Assembly: GCA_963666765.1 (NCBI GenBank)
Contig: OY762933.1
Coordinates: 930,001 to 994,000 of the forward strand
Direction of reading: 5' to 3'
Source of the DNA: Foliamicus sp963666765
Lineage (GTDB): Bacteria; Pseudomonadota; Gammaproteobacteria; Steroidobacterales; Foliamicaceae
Length of the DNA: 64,000 bases
Position numbers and translations under genes: made by a program
Notes under the pieces: model-generated
Database searches by the model: none
Told to the model about the DNA's origin: nothing
Seen by the model: only the letters and a program-made list of their open reading frames with translations
Part shown: positions 50,509 to 59,656 of the stretch, piece by piece
How positions within the stretch are numbered: the first letter of the stretch is position 1
How the letters are laid out: each line of letters opens with the position of its first letter

Positions 50509-53500
50509 TCAGAAGTCGAGGCGCACGCCCAGGCGGATGCGATAGACGGATCGGCTCGAGACGGCGCGCGCCCTGCGTTCGGCGTCGAAGGTGTTGAAGC
50601 GGTAGGCGCAATCGACACCGGTTCGGCACGCGTTTCGGGGAGCGTCGCCGGTCAGGGCGGGAGCGCCATCCACGCCCAATGCCGCGACATCCTCAGTGCG
50701 CACCAGGTCGGCGCGGACGATGGGCGCCTGGCCAAAGCCGGGGCCGGAGTCGAAGCGCCCCCAGGCGTCGTTCAGAAGGTTCGGGAAGTTCTCGATATCG
50801 AGCACCAGGCTCATCCGGTTGTCGCCCAGCAGGCGGGAGAGAGCCTTCAGGCCCGGCAGTTCGACGCGAAAGCGCAGGTCCCACACCTGGTTCCATCCGC
50901 TTTCTTCCGAGAAGGGCGCGTGGATGCCGGCCGGCACGCCCCTGAGGTAGTCCTCAAAGCCGCGGCGATCGAAGGTGGACGCGTACACCACGGCCGGGTC
51001 GTTCTGTGCAGGGATGTAGAGCGGGTCCGCGTCGAAGGGGCTTTCGCCGGCGCCGGCGCGGCCGAACAGGGCGTTGCCGCGGTCCACGTCAAAGGTATAG
51101 GTGAACAGGCCGCCCGTGAATACCCGGCCGAAGATGTCCAGCCGGGTGTTCACGCTGCCGAAGGCGCGTTCGTAGCCCAGGCTGAGCTTCCATGAATGCG
51201 TCGTCTGATGTGGCGAGCGGCGGGCGCCCGGGAAGTTGCGGTCGGCCGCGGTGAGGCCTCGCCAGTTGGAGATGCCGCGGGAGGAAACGCCCTCGGCGAC
51301 CATTTCCACATCCTGCCACGCGTAGCTCGCGGAGAAATCCAGGCCGAAGCCGTAGCTCTTCGCGACGGCGACCGAAAACACATTACCGCCGCCGTCTTCA
51401 TGGTTGCCGAGCGTGGTCAGGTTGAGGTGTCCCAGGTCGTCGAGATCCGCATAGATGGTTCGGCCGTCAGGCGCTTCGCCGGTGGGTTGGGCCACGGCCA
51501 GGCGGGTTTGGGCGAGGTTTCTCCACAGGAATCCCCGGTGGGTGCGCGTGTGCAGGTACTGCAGCGTGACGGTGTAGTCGCGGCCCAGGCCCGGCAGATC
51601 GAAGTCCCGTTCCACCCTCACCGAGGCTTTCCAATCCGACGGCGTCTCGAAGCCTTCCGCTATCGCATCCACCGGCAGGGCCGTCCCGGCGGCGACCCGT
51701 TCCAGCAGCGCCGCCGGCACGGCGAACGGCGTGACGCCCGTCGCTTGCGACAAACGCGCGAACACCACCGGCGGCTGAAAGGCATTGGAAGTCCACACCT
51801 TGGGGTCGCCGCCCGCGAACAGGCCGAGGCCGGCGGATATCACCGTGCGCTGCAGTCCGGTATAGCGCAACGCCAGCCTGGGCATCCAAAGGTCCGTGCC
51901 GTCCAGGTTGGCGTCCGTGCGCACCCCGTAGGTCGCGAAGACCGGCGCGCTGTAGGCCGGCGCGTCGTCCTGCACGAAGCGTTCGTAGCGCAGCCCGGCG
52001 GTCAGCTCCAGGTCCGGCCGGACCGCCCAGCTGTCCTGCAGGAAAAAGGCGCGCTTGGCGTAACCCCAGGCCGTTTGCGCGTCCTCCGGCCGGTTCGAGG
52101 TGGCATTGAAGTAATCCACGCGCGCTACGCCGTTTTGCAGCGCCTCGAACCCGTCGAAGACGAACCGGCCCCGCGAGCCCGGCACGAACAGGTTGTAGAG
52201 GTCGAAGCGCTCCACCTCGAGGCCGATCCTGGCGACGTGGCTGCCGAAGAAATAGTCCATGTCGGCGTAAATCTGCAGGCGCTCGTCTTCATATTCGTTG
52301 GCGTGGCGAAAGCGGTCGCAGCCGGCGATGAGCGTGACCGGGTCCGTCAAAAGGCCCTCCAGGGCGCCGGTGAGTTGCTCCGGTTCCAGGTCGAACTCCA
52401 GCGCGCCCACATCCTCGCCCGCCCGGCAAAGCTGTTTGCGCGTGAACGTCTTGCGGTTGACGCGCAGGCTGGTGGAGGTGCGGTCCGTCCAGTCGGAGTA
52501 CGCCTGCACCGTAAAGGCGTCGAGATCCGTGGGCGCGTCGTACCAGGCGGACTGAAACGAACTGGCCTGCGCCCGGGTCTCGATTTCGTCGCTGCTCTGC
52601 CAGGTGAAGGAAAGCCGGTGCGCGGCGGCAAGGTTCCAGTCCACCTTCACCAGGGTGCGTTCGGAAGCGGTCGGTGTATTGGTGTCGGGGCGCCCCAGGG
52701 GGTCGTAGCCGTAGGCCGCTTGCAGCACTTCCCCGAGGCCGTCGAACAGACCGGGACGGATGCCGTTGGCCGCGTCGTAGGCGGCGAAGTCGGTCGGCGA
52801 CGCGGACTCGAATTCGTCGTGGGAGAAAAACACGAACAGGCGGTCCCTGATGATGGGGCCGCCGACGGACAGGCCAAACTCCTTTTCCTCAAAGGGCGCC
52901 GGGGTGTATTCGCCACCGTCGTAGCCGCCGCCCACCAGTCCATCGTCGTGGCGATAGTAAAACGCCGCGCCGTCCCACTCGTTGCCGCCCGACCGGGTCG
53001 TGATCTGGACCAGGCCGCCCGTGAAGCCCGAAGCGCCGACCGAGTAGTCCGAAGCCGTAACCGAGGCCGACTCCACCGCGTCGAGGTTGATCGGGGAGCG
53101 CCGGGTGGCGTAGGTGTTGGCGCCCAGGCCGAAGTCGTCCTGCTGGCGGGAGCCGTCAATCACGAGGCCGTTGAAGCGGGGATTGGCGCCGGCCACGGCC
53201 AGGTGGCCTTCGCCGCTGGATTGCGCCAGCGGGTCTTTCAACAGGGTGCGGATGACATCCCGGTGGATGCCCGGCTGTGCGGCGATGTCGGCGGCGCTGT
53301 ATGCGGAGCCCACGCCGTTGTTCAGGTCCCGCATCGGCGCCGTCGGCGCGGTGACCACGATCTCCTCCTGCACCGCGGGTTGGAGCACCACCGTCAAGGG
53401 CGCCTGGGAACCGGGGCGCAGCGTTACGCCCGTCATCCGGACCTCGTGAAAACCGGCGGCCTGGAACGACAGCACGAACGGCCCGCCGACCCGCAAACCG

Positions 53501-53691
53501 CCCTGAAAGAACGCGCCATTGTCGCCGGTCCGCGCCTGCGCCAAGGTGCTGGAGGGCTGGTGAACGATCACCACACGCGCTTCCGCCACGCCCTGCCCGC
53601 TCGCGTCGCGCACCGCACCGCTCAGGCTCGCCGAAACGTTCGCCTGCGCCGCCGGGACGACCAGGCAGGCGACGCAAATCGCAGCTGCCAT
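50509..53691 (-). CDS. large TonB-dependent receptor, Oar-like with CarboxypepD_reg domain
   Basis: About 1060 residues. The signal peptide (MAAAICVACLVVPAAQA) starts at ATG 53691. A carboxypeptidase-regulatory-like Ig domain follows (SLSGAVRDASGQGVAEARV), then the plug (QEEIVVTAPTAPM, NGLVIDGSRQQDD) and a long barrel ending RLGVRLDF. The layout is like Oar receptors of Xanthomonas and Bacteroidetes, which import large or exported signals. The reading frame continues upstream into a vapC-like fragment, so starts at 53730 or 53742 would give a hybrid N-terminus. It lies between toxin remnants at both ends. Confidence 0.88.
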   Translation of the reverse strand: MAAAICVACLVVPAAQANVSASLSGAVRDASGQGVAEARVVIVHQPSSTLAQARTGDNGAFFQGGLRVGGPFVLSFQAAGFHEVRMTGVTLRPGSQAPLTVVLQPAVQEEIVVTAPTAPMRDLNNGVGSAYSAADIAAQPGIHRDVIRTLLKDPLAQSSGEGHLAVAGANPRFNGLVIDGSRQQDDFGLGANTYATRRSPINLDAVESASVTASDYSVGASGFTGGLVQITTRSGGNEWDGAAFYYRHDDGLVGGGYDGGEYTPAPFEEKEFGLSVGGPIIRDRLFVFFSHDEFESASPTDFAAYDAANGIRPGLFDGLGEVLQAAYGYDPLGRPDTNTPTASERTLVKVDWNLAAAHRLSFTWQSSDEIETRAQASSFQSAWYDAPTDLDAFTVQAYSDWTDRTSTSLRVNRKTFTRKQLCRAGEDVGALEFDLEPEQLTGALEGLLTDPVTLIAGCDRFRHANEYEDERLQIYADMDYFFGSHVARIGLEVERFDLYNLFVPGSRGRFVFDGFEALQNGVARVDYFNATSNRPEDAQTAWGYAKRAFFLQDSWAVRPDLELTAGLRYERFVQDDAPAYSAPVFATYGVRTDANLDGTDLWMPRLALRYTGLQRTVISAGLGLFAGGDPKVWTSNAFQPPVVFARLSQATGVTPFAVPAALLERVAAGTALPVDAIAEGFETPSDWKASVRVERDFDLPGLGRDYTVTLQYLHTRTHRGFLWRNLAQTRLAVAQPTGEAPDGRTIYADLDDLGHLNLTTLGNHEDGGGNVFSVAVAKSYGFGLDFSASYAWQDVEMVAEGVSSRGISNWRGLTAADRNFPGARRSPHQTTHSWKLSLGYERAFGSVNTRLDIFGRVFTGGLFTYTFDVDRGNALFGRAGAGESPFDADPLYIPAQNDPAVVYASTFDRRGFEDYLRGVPAGIHAPFSEESGWNQVWDLRFRVELPGLKALSRLLGDNRMSLVLDIENFPNLLNDAWGRFDSGPGFGQAPIVRADLVRTEDVAALGVDGAPALTGDAPRNACRTGVDCAYRFNTFDAERRARAVSSRSVYRIRLGVRLDF

Positions 53692-53841
53692 TCGGGCATC
53701 GTCAGCGTCAAAGGGAATGATCTCGAAAGCCATTCGGTCCAAAAGCTGAAGGTTGTGGTCCGCTTTGCTGCTCTTGAAGGCACCGTAATATAGCTCGTAA
53801 GCAACCGGAGAAGGAAGGCATGTTGCTGTTTCTGCTAGACT
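53692..53841 (-). pseudogene. vapC (PIN-domain toxin) internal fragment
   Basis: In the same frame as, and directly upstream of, the receptor ORF, the codons read VAYELYYGAFKSS, then LLDRMAFEIIPFDADDAR. This is the middle of a VapC ribonuclease: the VAYELYYG motif holds the second conserved acidic residue and FDADDAR lies just before the next helix. The N-terminal strand (usually LDTNV) and the C-terminal part are missing, so it is not functional. Upstream codons SLAETATCLPSP fit too. Confidence 0.75.
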
Positions 53842-53912
53842 CGCGCCGCGTCGCGTGGGTCGGCCGGGCGGCTGACCGGCGCCATATCAATTCTGACGAG
53901 CGGGAAGATTCC

Positions 53913-54794
53913 ATGGGTTTGCTGGACCGGGTATTTGGGCCCAAGACGATCGATGAAAAGTTCGTCAACAGCCCGATGCGCGACAACTGGTACCAGGCCA
54001 GCTCGTACTGGCCGTCGTCCTTCTCGTTGATCACGACCGTCAGCGAAGACGGTTCGACCAATATCGGCCCGTATCAACTGACCTTTCCGTTCGAGGTCAT
54101 CAAGGAGCGCTCGTTCCTGGTCTGCAGCCGCAAGGGATCGAATACCGAGACGAACCTGCATCGCAATCCCAGGTGTGCGGTGCACTTCATCGAGTTCAAC
54201 CGCAAGCAGCTGAGCAAGATCGTCGGTCTGGGCTACCCGGGGCAGACCACCGAGGAAAAAATGGCCGACAGTCCGTTCACGCTGATCGAGAGTCCGACGC
54301 CCGGACGCGGAACGGCGGATGGTTACCCACTCATTATCAAGGAAGCATTTCAGGTGCACGAGGCGCACTGGGACGAGTCGTTCACGATCAAGGATGACGG
54401 CAGGACGCCCGAGTACCTGGTGCTCCGGCTTGAGAATATCCTGCTGAAGGAAACCTGGGCGAAGAATATAGAGGACGGCACCAATCGCATGCCGAACATG
54501 CCCATCACGTTCGGGTTTCGGGATGGCGAGAAGTTCTGGTTCGCCGAACGAAAAAAGGCCTTCTGGTTCCCCACGCCAACCGACAAGGGCGCCAAGGAAG
54601 AATCGGTGCTCTACGAAGCCAATCGCATCGACCCGGAAGTGAAGTTCACGCGCGACGCCTGCAAGCAGCTGACCGGCATACCCAAGCCCTTCATCAAGAC
54701 TGCGCTCAAGGGGATCATCAAGCAGGCGAAGGAGCGCGGTGTCACCGAGATCGACCGCGAATTCGTCGAGATGCTGAACAGGGAGCGCGGCTGA
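53913..54794 (+). CDS. split-barrel flavin-binding (flavin reductase-like) protein
   Basis: A 293-residue protein. ASSYWPSSFSLITTVSEDGSTNIGPYQLTFPF followed by FLVCSRKGSNTETNLHRNP is the FMN-binding split-barrel start of the flavin reductase-like family (quoted in pieces in ITTVSEDGS and SRKGSNTE). The C-terminal 100 residues are an extension without a recognised domain. ATG 53913 follows GAGCGGGAAG. It is divergent from the TonB receptor gene. Cofactor and partner enzyme are unknown. Confidence 0.8.
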   Translation: MGLLDRVFGPKTIDEKFVNSPMRDNWYQASSYWPSSFSLITTVSEDGSTNIGPYQLTFPFEVIKERSFLVCSRKGSNTETNLHRNPRCAVHFIEFNRKQLSKIVGLGYPGQTTEEKMADSPFTLIESPTPGRGTADGYPLIIKEAFQVHEAHWDESFTIKDDGRTPEYLVLRLENILLKETWAKNIEDGTNRMPNMPITFGFRDGEKFWFAERKKAFWFPTPTDKGAKEESVLYEANRIDPEVKFTRDACKQLTGIPKPFIKTALKGIIKQAKERGVTEIDREFVEMLNRERG

Positions 54795-54848
54795 CCGCCT
54801 GAACGCCGCCGGGAAGGCCGCCCGACGCTAGACTATGGAGGTGGCTCC

Positions 54849-57164
54849 ATGACTAATCGGTTTTTCATCGTTGCCAGCTTGCTGTTGTTCGCGTTGCCGC
54901 CGACTACGGCGTGGGGCCAAGCGGATCAACCCGTGCTGGAAGAAATTCTCGTTACCGCGACCAAGCGAGAGGCATCAATCCAGGACGTTCCCATTGCCGT
55001 ATCCGCGTACACCGGAGAAGACCTTGCCGGCAGGGGCGTGACGGACCTGTACGGGCTGCAGGAAGTGTCGCCTTCCGTCGCGGTGTACAACTCGAACAGC
55101 ACGTCCAATGGGGGCACGCTGCGCATTCGAGGCGTGGGCACGACCGGCAACAACCCGGGCCTGGAAGCCGCGGTAGGCACGTTCATCGATGGCATCTATC
55201 GCTCGCGTGCGGGGCTTGCCTTCGACGACCTGGTGGATATCGACCGGGTGGAGGTGCTGCGCGGGCCGCAGGGCACGCTGTTCGGGAAGAACACGATCGC
55301 CGGCACGGTCAACATCATCACGCGAAAGCCGGAATTCGAAGAAAGCGCCGACGTCACGCTGGGGCTGGGAAGTCTCGATTCCCGCGAGGCGGCTTTCGTC
55401 GGCAACGCCGTGCTGGCGGACGACGTCCTGGCCGGACGCCTTAGCCTTGCATACCGCAAACGCGACGGCGGCTATCAGGACATTGATTCCGGCGATACCT
55501 ACGATCAGCGCAACCGCAGCTACCTGAGGGGCCAGCTCTTGTGGGCCCCGAACGACGACGTGAAGATACGCGTCATTGCCGACTACACCGACAAGGACGA
55601 GTCCTGCTGTCCGGCGTCGTTCTGGATAGCCGGGCCCAGCAGCGCGGTCATTGCCGCTCTCGGAGGCGACATCACGCCATTCTCAGTCGATCAGGATGCC
55701 CGCGTGGGCGTGAACTATCCGCCCTACGAGGAGGTAAGAAGCCGCGGGCTGTCGCTGGACGTGTCATGGGAGCCGGGAACCGGCATGACCTTTCGGTCGA
55801 TCACGGCCTACCTGGATTTTCTGATCTCACGAGGCCAGGACATTGACTTCACCAGCGCGGACATCCTGCACCCGCAGGACACCGAAGAGGAGTTCGAGAA
55901 CTTTTCCCAGGAGTTTCAGCTATACGGGGAAACGGACGCCTTTTCCTGGCTGGTAGGCGCCTATATCTACACGGAGGACATGGAGTCCGACGAGCAGGTC
56001 GTTTTCTCGCATCACGGCGGCAACTACGTGGGTGCGCTGTTCGGCAACCCGGCCATCGCGCCGCTGTTCATGGGCGACCCGGCGGGCCGGGGCGTTCCCG
56101 GGCAGGGCTTCGACGCGCAGTATTTCTCCGAGGCGAAGGGGTGGTCTCTGTTCACGCACAACACCTGGCACGCGCGCCCGGTGCTGGACCTGACCCTGGG
56201 CCTGCGTTACTCCACTGAGGAAAAGGACGCCGGCGCGATCGTCAACGGCGCCCCCTTCGGCGAGTTCGTCAATGACCCGTTCTGCAATGCGTTCGAGGGC
56301 GTTTCGGCATTCTTTTCGCTTTGCGACAACCTGAGCTACAACAACCAGGCGGACGAAAGCAAGGTCACGGGCACGCTGAAGGCGTCCTGGCGGATCGGTG
56401 ACAACATCAACAGCTACGCCAGTTTCAGTCGAGGCTACAAGGCCGGGGGTTTCAATCTCAACCAGGAAGCCGTGGGATTCCGCGACGCTAACGGCAACTT
56501 CGTCGACCAGAGCCATTTCGGACCGGAAACATCCGATTCCTGGGAACTGGGCATGAAATCCAGGTCGCTCGACGGCAGGCTGACCGTCAACGGCGCCTTG
56601 TTTCATACCCTCTTTGAGGGCTTACAACTCAATACCTATACGGGACTCGGCTTTACCGTCGGCAACGTCAGGGATGTGATAAGCAAAGGCGTGGAAGTGG
56701 AGTCCTCCCTCGCGCTCGGCGGCGGACTGTTGCTTACTGCGGGCGCCACCTATGCGGACGCACGCTACGGCGACAAGCTGGCGCCGGCCAACGCCCACCT
56801 TGAAGGCAAGCGGCTGACGCAATCGCCGCTGTGGCAGGGCAGCGCGTCGCTCTTCGTTGACCGGGAAATCCCCGGGACCAACTGGCGCTGGTGGTCCAAC
56901 CTGAACTGGTCGCATGTAGGCGCGGTCAATACCGGGTCCGACCTCGACCCGGAAAAGGTGCGGGGGGCATTCAATCTGTACAACGCCAACGTGGGCGTCG
57001 GGACGGCGGATGGCCGCTACGAATTGATCCTCTGGGGCAGAAACCTGGCCGACAAGCGGACCAACATGCTGGTGTTCGACTCCGTGTTCCAGACCGGAAG
57101 CTGGCACACCTGGGTGAACGCGCCCCGAACAATCGGAATAACGCTTAAGGCCCAGCTCCGGTAG
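54849..57164 (+). CDS. TonB-dependent outer-membrane receptor
   Basis: A 771-residue receptor. GGAGG lies seven bases before the ATG and the signal peptide ends at AWGQA. Plug: LEEILVTATKREASIQDVPIAV, LRIRGVGTTGNNPG, VEVLRGPQGTLFGKNTIAGTVN. Barrel and terminal Leu-Arg (KAQLR) end without the usual Phe, which is uncommon for the family. It follows the flavin protein by 54 bases and may share its transcript. Confidence 0.93.
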   Translation: MTNRFFIVASLLLFALPPTTAWGQADQPVLEEILVTATKREASIQDVPIAVSAYTGEDLAGRGVTDLYGLQEVSPSVAVYNSNSTSNGGTLRIRGVGTTGNNPGLEAAVGTFIDGIYRSRAGLAFDDLVDIDRVEVLRGPQGTLFGKNTIAGTVNIITRKPEFEESADVTLGLGSLDSREAAFVGNAVLADDVLAGRLSLAYRKRDGGYQDIDSGDTYDQRNRSYLRGQLLWAPNDDVKIRVIADYTDKDESCCPASFWIAGPSSAVIAALGGDITPFSVDQDARVGVNYPPYEEVRSRGLSLDVSWEPGTGMTFRSITAYLDFLISRGQDIDFTSADILHPQDTEEEFENFSQEFQLYGETDAFSWLVGAYIYTEDMESDEQVVFSHHGGNYVGALFGNPAIAPLFMGDPAGRGVPGQGFDAQYFSEAKGWSLFTHNTWHARPVLDLTLGLRYSTEEKDAGAIVNGAPFGEFVNDPFCNAFEGVSAFFSLCDNLSYNNQADESKVTGTLKASWRIGDNINSYASFSRGYKAGGFNLNQEAVGFRDANGNFVDQSHFGPETSDSWELGMKSRSLDGRLTVNGALFHTLFEGLQLNTYTGLGFTVGNVRDVISKGVEVESSLALGGGLLLTAGATYADARYGDKLAPANAHLEGKRLTQSPLWQGSASLFVDREIPGTNWRWWSNLNWSHVGAVNTGSDLDPEKVRGAFNLYNANVGVGTADGRYELILWGRNLADKRTNMLVFDSVFQTGSWHTWVNAPRTIGITLKAQLR

Positions 57165-57212
57165 GCGCAGGGACGGCCGCCGACCTGGCTGTGGACATGC
57201 GTATCGAACGCT

Positions 57213-58973
57213 TCATTCTGCGCTCGACGACTCACTCGGGGCTCCCTCCGGTTCGATGCGGATCGTGGCAATGTCCGTGCCGTGATATTGCTGGTGCCGC
57301 ACCGAAGTGGCGTAATGGCGCAGCAGGCGCAGGGGCACCTCGGACTCGTTGGGAAGGTCGGTGACTCCCTCGCTCAGCAGGGCGAGCTGATCTTCCAGAT
57401 TGATGTCCGAGCCGCCGGCGATGAATTCCAGGTCCGTAGCCTGTCCGTCCGCCCGGGCAATCAGCAACAGACCGCGTTCGGTTTCCTCCGTGCGGTCATC
57501 CAGCAGGATATGCAGGACTTCCTCGCCGACTGCGCGAAGTCGGAAGGTGGTCCGTTCATCCAGACGCATCCGTTCGGAGAACTCGCGCAAGAATGCATCA
57601 ATTTCCGGAACCGCTGCGATGGAGAGCGTGGTTTGCAGGCGCTGCGGCCTGGACCGGGTCAGATCCACGAAGCCCGAAAGCAGAATGACGGTGATGCCTC
57701 CGACCGTCATGCCCTGACCGAGAATTTCACCCCACGGACCTTCCTGGAGCGCCGGATAGACCAGGTCAAACTGGAACATCACTCCCACCAGGACAGCGAA
57801 CCCGACGATCAGGCGCTTGCGGTAATCGAAGCCATCGGCAATCACTATTCGCATGCCAAGCACGAAAATGAACGCCATGATTATCGCCAGGTAAGCCCCC
57901 ACGACCGGCCCCGGTATTGCAACCACCACGGCGACGATTTTCGGCAGGAGCGCCAGGACCACGAAAACCACGCCAACGCATACGCCGACACGGCGGGCGG
58001 CCACTCCGGTTATTTCCACAACGGCGATGCAATTGCCGTAGGTGGTGTTCGGCACCGTCCCGCCCAATCCGGACAGGAGGTTGCCGACTCCATCGGCATA
58101 GATTGCGCCCTGGATCGAGCGGAAGTCGGTCGCGCGCGGCTTGCGCCATGACACGCGCTGGATGGCGATCGCGTCGCCCAACGTGTCCAGGGTGCCGACC
58201 AGCGTGACCAGGATGAATCCCGGAAGCAGCGCCCAGAAAGTGGCGTTGAAGCTCAGATCAAGGCCCGGATAGGCACTGAAATCCGGCAGCCCCATCCAGG
58301 GCGCGGCCGCAACGCGAGCGGTGTCGTAAAGTCCGAACGCCGCGCCCGCGAGGCTGCCGGATACCAGGCCGATGGCCGGGGCCCAGAGTCGCCAGATGCC
58401 GGACAGTTTGAGCGCCAGGAGAACGGAGACCGCAAGCGTCACCAGAGCCGTTACGGGTGCGGCGGCGGGGACGGCGGATGCCGGCACACTGATCAGCTTG
58501 CCGTAGATGATCGGCGCGATGCTCACCGGTATCAGCATGAGCACCGTGCCCGCAACCGTAGGCGTAAACACACGTCGCAGCAAGGCCATCTTCGAGCCGA
58601 GAATGAACTGTGCGAAGGCGGCCACGACAATCAGCGTGGCCATCATCTCGGGGCCTCCGCTGCGCACGGCGCTGATGCCGACCGCGAGATAAGCTGTGGT
58701 ACTGCCCATCACCAGGATGTATCCGGCGCCGATACGGCCCAGTCGCACGGCTTGAATGAACGTGGCCATGCCGCTGACCACCAGCGCGGCAAACAGCGCC
58801 CAACTGAGATAGGCATCGCTGGCGCCGGCGGTCGTGATGAGGATGGTGGGAGTGAGCACGACGCCAGCCAGAGTCAGCGCCGTGTTCTGCAATCCCAGGC
58901 CGATGGTGAGCGGCAGGGAGGGCCGGTCGTTCGCTTCGTAGCGCAGCCCTTGATCGATGCTTGCCTGGGTCAC
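57213..58973 (-). CDS. nucleobase permease (NCS2) fused to a degenerate GHKL-like domain
   Basis: A 586-residue protein. Residues 1-455 form a 12-14 helix NCS2 (xanthine/uracil) carrier: PLTIGLGLQNTALTLAGVVLTP, GTLDTLGDAIAIQRVSW and GTVPNTTYGNCIAVVEITGV are family landmarks. Residues 465-586 are cytoplasmic and resemble an RsbW-type GHKL ATPase fold: LRAVGEEVLH at the N-box position, FIAGG at the DxGxG position, and LRLLRHYATSV...GTDIATIRI at the end. The ATP-binding Asn and the DxGxG Asp seem absent, so it may sense or bind rather than hydrolyse. It is divergent from hpt. Confidence 0.86.
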   Translation of the reverse strand: MTQASIDQGLRYEANDRPSLPLTIGLGLQNTALTLAGVVLTPTILITTAGASDAYLSWALFAALVVSGMATFIQAVRLGRIGAGYILVMGSTTAYLAVGISAVRSGGPEMMATLIVVAAFAQFILGSKMALLRRVFTPTVAGTVLMLIPVSIAPIIYGKLISVPASAVPAAAPVTALVTLAVSVLLALKLSGIWRLWAPAIGLVSGSLAGAAFGLYDTARVAAAPWMGLPDFSAYPGLDLSFNATFWALLPGFILVTLVGTLDTLGDAIAIQRVSWRKPRATDFRSIQGAIYADGVGNLLSGLGGTVPNTTYGNCIAVVEITGVAARRVGVCVGVVFVVLALLPKIVAVVVAIPGPVVGAYLAIIMAFIFVLGMRIVIADGFDYRKRLIVGFAVLVGVMFQFDLVYPALQEGPWGEILGQGMTVGGITVILLSGFVDLTRSRPQRLQTTLSIAAVPEIDAFLREFSERMRLDERTTFRLRAVGEEVLHILLDDRTEETERGLLLIARADGQATDLEFIAGGSDINLEDQLALLSEGVTDLPNESEVPLRLLRHYATSVRHQQYHGTDIATIRIEPEGAPSESSSAE

Positions 58974-59094
58974 GGAAATAGCCGAAATCGGGGAGAATGT
59001 ATGTATTCGACAACCGCTGTCCGCACATGCCGGATACCGCTGGCGGCGAAGTATATACGGGCAGGGTTTCGTGCAGGCATTCCTGGAGAGACGC

Positions 59095-59622
59095 GTGCGT
59101 CAACTCAAACGAATATTGAGTCACGAAGAAATTGATCAGCGCGTGGAGGAGCTGGGGGCCTCCATCAGCGACTACTACAAGTCGACGCCCGATCTCCTGG
59201 TCATCGGGCTTCTCAAGGGATCGTTCATCTTCCTGGCCGACCTGGTCCGCCGCGTCCGGACGCCGCACGAGGTTTCCTTCCTGGGCATCGAGAGTTACGG
59301 GGACTCAACGCAGTCCAGCGGGCGGATCGAGATGACCTACGACCCCAAGGTCCCGGTTCACGGACGATCCGTACTGCTCGTCGATGACATTATCGATACC
59401 GGCCAAACGATGGACTTCGTCCTCCCGTTTCTGGAAGAACAGGGAGCCAGTGACATTCAGGTTTGCGTTCTGCTTCACAAGCGCAAGGCCGGGATTCTCA
59501 AGCGCGACGTGCGCTGGGTCGGCTTTGACGCGCCCAAGGACTTCCTGGTGGGGTACGGGCTTGGCCTGGGCGAGCAATTCCGACATCTCCCCTATATTGC
59601 CGCTGTGGAAGGCGATACCTGA
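59095..59622 (+). CDS. hpt: hypoxanthine phosphoribosyltransferase
   Basis: A 175-residue purine salvage enzyme transferring phosphoribose from PRPP to hypoxanthine or guanine. The PRPP loop is VLLVDDIIDTGQT, the pyrophosphate loop is LLKGSFIFLADL, and GFDAPKDFLVGYGLG contacts the base. The GTG at 59095 with GGAGAG upstream gives a length like E. coli Hpt; GTG 59071 is possible. The nucleobase permease runs divergently 122 bases away, so uptake and salvage are linked. Confidence 0.92.
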   Translation: MRQLKRILSHEEIDQRVEELGASISDYYKSTPDLLVIGLLKGSFIFLADLVRRVRTPHEVSFLGIESYGDSTQSSGRIEMTYDPKVPVHGRSVLLVDDIIDTGQTMDFVLPFLEEQGASDIQVCVLLHKRKAGILKRDVRWVGFDAPKDFLVGYGLGLGEQFRHLPYIAAVEGDT

Positions 59623-59656
59623 CGCCAGGTCCGAAAGCTCCGCGTATAGTTATTTC

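Noticed and set aside
51196..53793. A long plus-strand frame (865 codons) opposite the Oar-like receptor
   Set aside because: Composition is that of a shadow frame (Arg/Gly/His-rich, no domains), while the minus strand shows a full receptor with signal peptide and plug motifs.
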